Of a stretch of DNA of 64,000 nt, positions 54,552 to 64,000 are shown piece by piece. Source of the DNA: Brachionus manjavacas (taxonomy: Eukaryota > Rotifera > Eurotatoria > Ploima > Brachionidae); NCBI GenBank assembly GCA_019054805.1, contig JAHQIY010000005.1:851501-915500 (forward strand). Direction: 5' to 3'. Position numbers and translations under genes: made by a program. The stretch's first letter is position 1, and every line of letters begins with the position of its first letter. The notes under the pieces are model-generated. The model was not told where the DNA came from. It made no database searches and was given only the letters and a program-made list of their open reading frames with translations.

Positions 54552-57500
54552 ATGGCCGAACAAAATTTGGCTAAAGACTTGAGCAATTTAAACAGATTCA
54601 TAGGATGCCGCGTGGTTCGAGGTCCGGATTGGAAATGGACAAAACAAGACGGTAGAGCAAAAAAATTTAATAATTACTAAAATTAAAAAATAAATTTCTT
54701 CAGGTGGTGAGGGTCACGTCGGAACCATTCGAAGCTTTGAATCCAGTGAAGAAGTAGTGGTCGTTTGGGACAATGGAACTGGTGCTAACTACCGTTGTTC
54801 GGTAGAATTTGATATTCGTATTCTGGAGCCCAGTCCATGTGGTTTTTTCCACGAATCAGTCAAATGCCACGAATGTGGACAAGATCCCCTGTATGGAATA
54901 AGATGGGTATGTGCCGATTGTTTGGCTAATGATAATAGAAGTATCAATCTTTGTTCACGTTGCTATCATGATGACAAACATCAGACCAAGCATCGTTTTT
55001 TCAGAATTCTCACCCAATTATCCGAAAAGTAAATTTAAAAAAAAATTTCTATAAAAAGAAAAATTTTGTTTGCTTTGAAAGAGTTTTGGTCGAACCGAGA
55101 AAAAAATCTAAAAAATTAAGCTTTAAAGGAATTTACCCTGGTGCTAAAGTTGTCCGAGGCATTGACTGGTCATGGGATGACCAGGATACTAGTGGCTCTA
55201 GTTGCAAGGGTAAAGTGATTCAAATAAAAGATTGGAATAGTAAATCGCCTCAAAGTGGTGTATTAGTACATTGGGAAAGCGGAAATAAGAACTTGTACCG
55301 GCTTGGCTTCGAGGGAATGGTATTAACCAAAATTAATTTTGAATTTAATTTTTTAAAAGATTTTATCAATTATTTTTCAGAGTGATTTAAAATGCGTAAG
55401 TGATGCAAAAGGCGGCTATTATTACCGAGACCATTTGCCTGTAATGGGCGATAAAGACTACCGCAAGTGCAAAAAAAATATTAATGATGTGCGCAGTGAA
55501 TCAGCCAGTGAAGAGGACAGAAAAAAAAAATTAAAGATTTTTAAAAATTCGACTGTAGAAAATGTATCCAAGTCAATAACAAGCTCAAATTCGTCCATTA
55601 TTGATGAGGTTAAAATATTTAAAGTAAATGATAGGGTTAACATTGATCTTGACTTCGAAGTGGTTCAGTCATTGCAGATAGGTCATGGTGGATGGTGTGA
55701 GGCAATGTTTGAATGCTTGGGAAATACAGGTGTCATCACAAATATCGATTCTGACAACGACTTTGAAGTCACTTATTCTAGTGGAAATAAATGGACTCTG
55801 AATCCGGCAGTGCTTAGTTTGGCTCAAGAAAGTAGCTCGGAAAATAAAAATTTGAACAATTTGGATGACCGGAGCTCAAATCTGCCAAAATGCTCGATTC
55901 AAAGTTCGAATCTTATAGATTTGTTTAGCAATAATTTGACTAAAAACCAAGATTCAGTGTTTAGAGTTGAAGACTTGGTCGAAATTAGCTCGGACATAGA
56001 ATTGGTAAAAAAACTCCAATATGGTCATGGAGAATGGGCTGACGCCATGCTACCGGTAAAAAAATTAAAAAAAACTTCAAAATTTAATTTCATTTATTTT
56101 AAAGACACTTGGACAAATTGGAAAAATTGTTAAAATCTATGATGATAATGATCTCAAAATAGAAGTTTGTGGTACTACGTGGACATTTAACCCTTTGGTT
56201 GTTGGCAAAGTAGATCAGACAAAAAATAAAAAGTTCATTATTACCAAAGAACTGAGCGAAGAATTGGTCAAGGCAGCGGCGAATGGGGAGATGGAAAAAT
56301 GCGAGTATATACTTGGTATGACGGGAGCTAATGTAAATTCATTTTTTGCCGGACATTCTGCTTTGCATGCTGCTTCTCAAAATGGTCACTTGGAGGTGAT
56401 CAAGCTGCTGATTCGGTCCAATGTTGACGTAGAAGCCGAGGACAAAGATGGCGATAGAGCTATTCATCATGCAGCTTTTGGTAATGAGCCAAAAGTGATT
56501 GAAATCTTATTTTCCATGGAAGGAAAAGAGCTCAAATCTAGTCTGGAATTAAATTCAAGAAATAAAAAAATGCAAACAGCCTTGCATATTGCCGTAAATA
56601 AGGCGCATATTGAAGTGGTCAAGATACTGCTAAATTACGGGGCTCATCCGAGTCTTCAAGATGTTGATGGCGATACACCTTTGCATGATGCCATAACCAA
56701 AAAAAATAATGAGATTATAGAATTGCTTCTAGAAGCAAATGCGGACATTTCGGTAAGCAATAAGCATGGATTTAATGCGATTCATCACGCAGCTCTTAGA
56801 GGAAATGTCAGGTAAATTGATTTATTGTGATTTAAATTAAATATTTGTTTGTGATAAGAAATAATTTTTTTTGTGTTTAGAATTTTAATATTCAAAGTTA
56901 GGTTCTAATTTGGTCAATATTTGTTTATCTTTTTGCAAAATATACAAAGAGATATTTTTAGTAAAATTCTATTTAATCCGATTAAAAGCTTACAAAATCA
57001 TCTAGGAAGGTTTTCTGCAAATAATGTTAGTAAAAATTAATTTAAAAATTTAACATGTATCAGAAAAATCGATTTTTATTTAATTTTAAACATTTAATAT
57101 AACGAGTTATGATAAAAAATATTCTAGCTGAGTCAAATTTTTGAATAAAACGAAATCTAAGATTTTGCTTTATGAACAAATTTCTAATAATTTGAAAAAT
57201 TTTAATTTTATTTTTAAAAAAATAAAAATTTGTTATTATCGATTATTTTGAAAATTAGCACAGAACATTAATAAGATTATTTCATGCTAATTCACTTTCA
57301 AAGCAGCGAAATATAAGTCAGCTTAGGATATTTATGAAAAAATGATGCATTTACTAATGGATTAGCTAGTGACTCTAAAATAGATTAACAAACAAAAATT
57401 TGTATTTTTTTCTAAAAGATTTTTAAAGGCTTTAAATTTTTGATTAAAAAAAAAAGCTCTTCCAAGTGAAATAAAATCATTAAAGAAGTGAAAATGTGGG

Positions 57501-60500
57501 TGATTAGGTTATAAATTTAGATATAGATTGTTAACTCAATAAAATAGTTTCTAAAAATTATTAATATTTTTATTATTTTTTTTATTTTTAGTATAAATCG
57601 ATTTTAATACGATTAAAAAAATCTATCATATAGTCTAAATTTGATTATATTTGATTATTTAAGTCTTTGAATTAAATATCTATTTAAAAAATATTTGATT
57701 ACGCTAACCTTTATTGTTATCGTGATAGCATAAAAAAAATTAGTTTTGTTTCCTTAATTACTGATAAAAAAATTTCTGATAATAATTTTGTCAAGAAAGA
57801 CTCTTACAAACAACAATTTTATTATTATTCGTTCTTCGATATCGAACACTAATATCACAACCCATGATATTTACTTTTTAACACTATATATCAATTTTAT
57901 ACTAAATATAATTCTTTCTTCTCTTATTAGAATTTATTTGTAAAAATTAATTAACTTTTTTAACCCTAAAATTTTTATTGTATATTTCTATCAGTGTTTT
58001 ATCTCATTATGTGCAACGAGCTACCATAGGCGACCTCACATGTAGACCGCCTCCGCAAGCCAGTTTTGCTGTAGCTTTTTTATAATATAATAATAATACA
58101 TCGCATTTACAGAAAAAAAAATATTTTTTTTAATTTTCAGCATTTCTTTGTGCCATTTCACAACACTCTTACACAACTTTTATAAAATGACTTGCGGTAA
58201 CATAACATTTATAGAAGGTTTCACGTACATTAATAATGAACTTTTTTGACAGACGAATCCATGCTGTTCCTCTGCAATGATTGACTTATGATGGGTCATT
58301 TATTTTTTATTTTTTTAACCAAACTTTTAATCCAAATAAACTAATACTCATTAAAGATTTAAGAATAAAAAAATAATTATTTTGTCCTGCTTTTCATGCT
58401 ATATTTCTAATTTTAAATTAACGATTATTAATGTTTAAGATATTATAAATGTATTTTAAGAGTAAAACCAGGCTTTTTCCGATGGCCACTGCAATGCAGC
58501 TACCATACCAAAGATCTCCGAAAGCCTGGTTGCTGTAGTTTATTCGAATTCTTGTTATTATTTTTATTAACTATTAATGGCAAATTCCATTTATATTAGG
58601 GAACAAATTTCAAAATTCCAAAATTTTATTCCTTAACTATCTATCAAAATTTATCAAAATTTGAATTAAACTTTAATGGAAAAATCAAAAGATATACCTA
58701 ATTTTCAAATTACAAGTTTAAGTTTTTAAAATTGACAATTTTCCTTTATTATCATTTTTAGAAAGCTTTAAGTCGTTTATTCATAAAAAATAAAAAATAA
58801 GAATTATTTATTTAAGATTGAATAGAAATTGAAAATTTTGAAATTTTTGAAAAAAAAATTTTTAATTGCAGTTTTTTTTATGAATTTTCTTTTTTGAACC
58901 GATTGTAATTGTAAAAAAATTGGTTAAAAATTAATTAAAAATAATATTTATCAAAAAGATTCAAACTTCTGGCTAAAACTATAATTTTTAAGAAATTTTG
59001 AAAAATTGAAAATTTTTGAATTAAGGGTTAAAATTTGGCAATATAGAGCAAAACATGAAAAATTTCCTGCTGTTTTGGAAGCAATTTTATTTTAAAAAAA
59101 AATCATTTCTTTTTCTTTTTTTAGAAATTAATCTCAATTCAATAGATTAATTTAAATTTAACAAATTGGCTTTTAAAATTTTTTTTTTATTTCACATAGA
59201 CTAGAATTTGAAAAATTTAATTTTTTTCTATTTAATATTAAATTTTTTCCAAGGACTGTCTTAACATTTTAATTTATAAACTAAATTATTATTTAAAGAT
59301 AAAAAAAATTTGCTTCATCAAATGGGCTTTAATTTGAATATGGTATTTATTTTTTTCTAATAAATCTGAGGGTCATTTTAAAGTCTTCTTGAAATTAAAA
59401 GAGTTTTTAAAAAAAGAGTAAAAAATATTAAAGTCTAAAAGTGTTACATCATCATAAAAAGATGCAATTACCAAATTGGCCAAGTAGTTTATTTTCAAAT
59501 TGGATTCTCAAAACTACAATGATTTAAACAATTTTTTAGAAAAATTAATATTCTTTTCAGCATAGAATTTTAAATAACATGTTATTTTTTTCTTATAAAT
59601 ATTGTTTTATCATAATTCACCTAGAAATCTTTAAGTTTAACTGCTAAAAATGACTCAAGAAATTTAAGTAATGATTTAAAATAGTGTTAATCTAATCGAA
59701 CCAATGTTAAAACAATTAAAGGACAAAAAACGCTTCGATTTTTACTCGAGATCAATAAATTATTATTTTTTGATCAAGAGATCAATGCTGAAATTTTCTA
59801 CAATTCAAGCTTTCAATATTTAATAATTAACTTAATTTTTACAGATTTTGTCAACAAATTTAAAAATCTTGAATCTCAAAACTCAAAACTTTTTTCTATT
59901 TGAAAAATTTAATTTTTAAGGTTTTCTATATTAGACTAAAATTTTTTTAAACTTTAAAAATTCAAGTAAAAATTTTTTAGTCAAGTTCAGTGACTCTTTT
60001 TTTATAAATTTAAAAAATTGACTTAATAACATTGTATATGAGTTAAGAGGACGAAAAGGTACAGAACTTTAAAGAAACTTTTGTACTTAAAAATTTAAAA
60101 TTACAAAGTTTATGAAAAATTTTTGAAATTTTAGCTCGATGAAATGCTTGCTTGACAAAATTATAAATTTAGAGAAATATTGGTTGATTGATGAAAAAAA
60201 AGAAGATGGCTTTAGTGCTTTACATTTGGCATGTTTGAACAGCTATCAAGAAGTTGTTGAGCTAATGCTAAATTATTCTCGATTTTTGAATATAAACATC
60301 CAAAATAACAGTCTACAAACTCCTCTGCATTTTGCCATTGAGCGCCTGAATTATGGAATAACTAAATCACTTATCATGAATAAGATAAGTAAATGTGATT
60401 TGAATGCCAAGGATAAAGACGGGGACACACCATTACACAGCTTGTTAAAAAACTACACAATTTCTCAGCTAAAAAACTTTAAAGACTTGAGGCAGCAGAA

Positions 60501-61349
60501 TGGGGATTGCTCGATTACTATAAAAAAAAGCCCTAACCGAGCTGAATGTGTTTCCAAATCAGACGAAAAAATGAACCAAGCAGAATTTCATAAAATAGCG
60601 CTATTGCTGATTGAAAACGGGGCTAATATTTCTATCAAAAATAAAAAGAACCAGACTCCTTTAGACCTGTGCAATGATCCAGAATTTTCCAAAATTTTGG
60701 CCCAACACAACTCTGAATTGATGAAATTGCACTCAGCTCAACAAAATTTAAAAATCGATTTCGATGAATGTCCGATTTGCTGTGAGAAAAGACAAGAAGT
60801 TCTACTCAAGCCTTGCAATCATTTGAACGCATGCAACGAATGTTCTAGCCGTCTTAAAAAGTGCCTGATCTGCAAAGAGACTATTCTTGAACGAATTCAA
60901 TTAGAAAACTGTGTGAAATGTAATGAGCATGTGTCAAATGTATTGCTGGAACCATGTGGACACATACAAACATGTGAGTCATGTTCTAAGCCCTTGAAAA
61001 AGTGTATCAAGTGTCGAATTCCGGTTGAGAAACAAATTAATATTATTAGCTCAAAAATGGACTCAACTAAAACTAAAAATCTGGACGGAAATTGTGTGAA
61101 TTTAAAAAGGCTACAACAGCAGCTTCAGGACATAAAAGAACAGGTAAAAACTTTTTTTTTTATTTAACTTCTTCATTTTATTAGAGCTAAATATTATTTT
61201 TTTCAAAGACCATGTGTCCGGTTTGCATGGATAAACAAAAAAATATGGTTTTTTTGTGTGGCCATGGTACATGTCAAATGTGCGGTGATCAGATGAATGA
61301 GTGTCCTATATGTCGAAAATCTATTCAAAAAAAAATTTTAATATATTAG
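54552..61349 (+). CDS. MIB1: Mind bomb 1 E3 ubiquitin ligase
   Basis: Exons: 54552-54651, 54704-55028, 55082-55319, 55381-56055, 56105-56811, 60135-61143, 61209-61349 (1065 codons, 1064 residues; human about 1006). Order: Mib/HERC2 ([20 protein letters not shown]), ZZ finger ([19 protein letters not shown]), second Mib/HERC2 ([16 protein letters not shown]), two MIB repeats ([20 protein letters not shown] and [12 protein letters not shown]). Ankyrin repeats follow ([37 protein letters not shown]). Three RINGs lie near residues 894, 943 and 1020. The C-terminal stretch [17 protein letters not shown] and [13 protein letters not shown] is almost identical to vertebrate MIB1. MIB1 monoubiquitinates Notch ligands at the plasma membrane for endocytosis. 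Intron 5 is 3.3 kb; the others are 49 to 65 bp. This is the conserved copy; the gene at 11794 is the diverged one. Confidence 0.96.
58010..58085. repeat. Small repeat element, copy 1
   Basis: Shares GAGCTACCATA/GCAGCTACCATA, CTCCGNAAGCC and GCTGTAG with the copy at 58490-58540, same orientation. GC-richer than its surroundings. Confidence 0.5.
58465..58531. repeat. Small foldback element, copy 2
   Basis: AACCAGGCTTT and AAAGCCTGGTT form an 11-bp perfect stem that extends imperfectly, with a loop of about 30 nt. Related to the sequence at 58010-58085. Confidence 0.6.
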
Positions 61350-62147
61350 AAATAATGTAAATAGGATTTTTCTATTAATAAGTTAAATGCTTTGTTTATT
61401 TGTATTTATTTGTGAATTTTTAAAAAAAATATTCGATCATATTATGTTTTGATATTGAATTTTTTTTTGATCAAAAATGTTTTATGTGCATTTTCATAAT
61501 TGTAAAAAAAATTTGTAATTGTTTTTTAATTATTAAAAATAAATATTTAAAAAAAAAGATCTTTTTCATCGTTCACTACAATAGATATTTTATCTATTAA
61601 TATTTCTATTTGGCAATCTATTTATTTGATTAAAAAAAAACAAAGCCTAATGGACAACATTTTGTTTTATTCAATTTTAAAATTATCTATTAACTTATTT
61701 ATTATTAACTTATTTAATATTTTAATTTTTCTGCTGTTCAACTTTTAAAATTTTCGATTTGCTTTATCAAGTACAATTAAATTAAGAATTTTTAGTATTT
61801 CCTGCGAGTTTTTATAAAAATTAAATGATTAAAAAATTCGGCACTTTATTTTTGCTGAACAAAATTCCCTAACACATGGCTACGCCCCGGACCCCTTTAT
61901 TTTAACTAAGATTTTGTTTAAAATAATCTGATTTTAAATTACTTTAATTTTTTTTAAATTACTTAAAAATTTTGTTTGCTATTCTCAAAAAATTCAACAA
62001 ATGCTAATTCGCTTTATTTTATATCTATTTCATACTTTTTTTTATATATCTTTTGGTAAATAAAATTTGTTTGATTTAAAAAAAATTATTTTGAATTTAA
62101 AACGAAACCAAGTAGCAGTCTATATGTATTTAGTCATCATTTGTGTT

Positions 62148-62310
62148 GGGATCCGTACAAGCGGACACTTGACCGGCCAAAATTTTCAGAAACCGTGACC
62201 GTGTCCGTTTTAGCCGGACAACTTTTAAGCGGGCGGTCATTTGGCCGGTCAGCTAGGCGGTCTATTTTTTCGGCCGCCAAAAAACGGGCCAACTTTTTGG
62301 CGGGCGGTCA
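62148..62310. repeat. GC-rich cluster of GGCGGTCA/CCGGACA motifs
   Basis: CGGGCGGTCA occurs at 62230-62239 and 62301-62310. GGCCGGTCA, GGCGGTC, GCGGACAC and CCGGACA lie between. A sharp island in AT-rich DNA. No frame or RNA fold was assigned. Confidence 0.6.
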
Positions 62311-62634
62311 CTAAATTTTTTGTAAAATTTTGAAAAATTAAATTAAAAAAAATTTAAAAACTTTTTAAAATAAATTAAGAAATTTTTTTTCTTCTTTATT
62401 TATCATTTTAATAAGTTATTTTAATTTTATTCCTTTCTATTTTCTAAATTTTGTAATTTTTAATTCGAGATCATGATAGCAATTTTGGCTTCTTTAAAAA
62501 CTAAATTTATCAAATATTCTTTTTTTTCCATAACGATTTTTTTTTTTTTTTTTTAAGATGTAATTTCAAGCAAGTGGTTGAAAGGGAGGACTAAGTTCCA
62601 TTCCAAACAACCTGGGATTCCATCCCAAACTATA

Positions 62635-62665
<31 letters not shown>

Positions 62666-63409
62666 AAATAAGTTATTTTTTTTAAATTTAAAACATTTTT
62701 TCTAAAAAAATTGAAAGATTGAATTTGAAGAATAATAAGTTATTGTTCAAAAATGAATTCAAATGCAAGGTAAATAAAAAAATACGTTAAATAAAAAGTT
62801 TTATTTGCGGAGTAAGTAAAAAACTAAGTTAAAAAAGTATTAATTATCTATTTTATAGGTAAAAAAGAGTAAAAATACTAGGTTAAAAAAAAACTGATAA
62901 GAAAATTAAACATATCTTTTAAATGATTTTTGGAACGCTTATTTGTAACAAAATTTGATAACCTCAGAAAAATTTTACGTAAAAAAAGAAACACTAGTCG
63001 AGCGAATAATAGCTATAATATATGTATAAATTTTATGTCAAAAAACATAAAATTCAGTCACAACAAAATGAGGAAGTAAAAACTAGAAAATTGAATAGAT
63101 ATAAAAACAAATAAAAATATAGATAAAAAAAGCAAATAAATTGAATTTGTGATTGCAGCTAAGCTGCCACACCACAATCGTTCAAATAATGCAAATTCAA
63201 TGCTTTAAGTTTCCTGGAATTTTAATAATTTAAATAGACAATTAAGCTTTTGATCATCTGAACCCAAATTGCTGTACTATGTTGAAAAGTTTTAAGTTTA
63301 TTTTCTAATAAATGTTTATAACCAAAAAGTTTCTTTTTCTTAACTATTTTTTGACATCATAATCATTATTACTTAAATACTTGTCACTGATGTAATCTGG
63401 CAAGACTGC

Positions 63410-63560
63410 ACGCCGCGACCGAGAATGTCAATTAATTTTGACTTAAAACTGACTTGAATTAATGTTTAATTCAAATCTGTCTCTTCTAGTGACTTAAAAA
63501 AAAAGTCCCATTCTATACTATTATAAACTAAATAAGTCAAAGTCAATTTAAGAAGACTAT
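63410..63560. repeat. AAGTC-type repeat block
   Basis: Words TTTTGACTTAAAACTGACTTG, AGTGACTTAAAA and AAGTCAAAGTCAATTTAAG match the blocks near 250, 1250, 15090 and 45 kb. Confidence 0.5.
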
Positions 63561-64000
63561 GATTTAAATTTTTGATGAATTTTATCAAAGTAAAATTTAA
63601 ATGCGAGATTATTGATGATAACATTTTTTCCCAGGTAAAAAAAATTAAATTGTTTTATCTTTTTTCTTTTCAGGGATTAATTTGCGCGAAAATTGGAAAA
63701 AAACTTATTTATTATAAATATTCAAATTATGATGTTTAGGATTATTTAAATGCTTGAAATAAATTATTTTTATTAATCAATTTTTATTAATAAAGTTTTA
63801 ATAATTGAGATGTTAAAACGATGTTCTACATTTTTTGTACTCATTGGGTAAATCATTTTGGCTCATTATATCATCAAGAGGTCTCGAATTTTTCGAATTT
63901 TTCGCATACTAATTAATAAGATAAAAAATAGAGTTACTTTTTGTAAAAAAATGTATCTAATAAAATTTACATTTTCAACATCTGATAAAACTCTTAAAAG

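Larger units (their letters stand above)
56812..60134 (+). other. 3.3 kb intron of MIB1
   Basis: Phase-2 intron at the same protein position as the 22 kb intron of the paralog. AT-rich. It contains two related small foldback elements (58010-58085 and 58465-58545) and no exon. Confidence 0.7.
61350..64000. other. Intergenic DNA downstream of MIB1
   Basis: AT-rich. Contains a GC-rich patch GGCTACGCCCCGGACCCC near 61881-61898 (similar to 15589), the GC-rich motif cluster 62148-62310 and an AAGTC block at 63410-63560. The likely 3' end of MIB1 is near 61380 to 61550, where AAATAA/AATAAA words occur. No further gene seen. Confidence 0.5.

Noticed and set aside
1-64000. CRISPR arrays, prokaryotic operons, ribosome binding sites, rRNA genes
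   Set aside because: Spliced animal genes throughout. No regularly spaced short repeats and no rRNA-like sequence were seen.

Overview
The window reads as nuclear DNA of a small invertebrate animal. It is strongly AT-rich. Most introns are tiny (about 45 to 65 bp, GT-AG), spaced out by long stretches packed with transposon debris, and the proteins are animal-type (CDC45, MGRN1/RNF157, Mind bomb 1, NELF-C/D). The style of the LINE and Ty3/gypsy relics and the base composition suggest a rotifer such as Brachionus. That is an inference, not something proven here.

Five well-supported protein genes form the backbone. (1) CDC45 (2166-4137, +), replication-fork helicase factor, five exons. (2) An MGRN1/RNF157-type RING E3 ligase (6576-9983, -), four exons, convergent with CDC45. 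(3) A diverged Mind bomb 1 paralog (11794-37608, +), seven exons, divergent from MGRN1. Its exons 5 and 6 are separated by a 22.2 kb intron. (4) NELF-C/D (49187-54074, -), the Pol II pausing factor, five exons. Its 3.0 kb second intron holds two small antisense genes (50444-52911 and 53142-53411). (5) A second, canonical Mind bomb 1 gene (54552-61349, +), seven exons, divergent from NELF-C/D across only 477 bp. The two Mind bomb genes lie on the same strand about 17 kb apart, share three intron positions and differ in three each. This indicates an old tandem duplication followed by intron turnover. I rebuilt all five models from open frames, splice sites and remembered family alignments. The exon lengths sum to whole codons in every case.

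The rest is mobile DNA. The giant intron (14217-36428) holds tRNA-derived SINEs (one with a 13-bp target duplication), LINE 3' ends, at least two TIR elements with perfect 8-bp target duplications (26312-27667 and 30833-31459), several other inverted-repeat elements, and one (34575-35273) carrying a relic of a cysteine-rich CXC-like domain. Between the first Mind bomb gene and NELF-C/D, a LINE fragment is split by a nearly intact Ty3/gypsy element (38537-43690). That element has 357-bp LTRs with 4 differences, a 5-bp ATGGC target duplication, one frameshift and one stop. It is followed by a nest of older LINE relics and a second gypsy relic with an unusual extra 3' frame. The ends of the window (1-2165 and 61350-64000) are AT-rich with LINE and other repeat remnants.

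Functionally, three of the five genes are RING E3 ligases. Mind bomb promotes endocytosis of Notch ligands, and MGRN1 acts on membrane-protein traffic. I see no operon or gene cluster with a shared pathway. The most unusual points are the paired Mind bomb genes with different introns, the antisense genes inside the NELF-C/D intron, and several TIR elements and repeat families that I cannot assign to named families.
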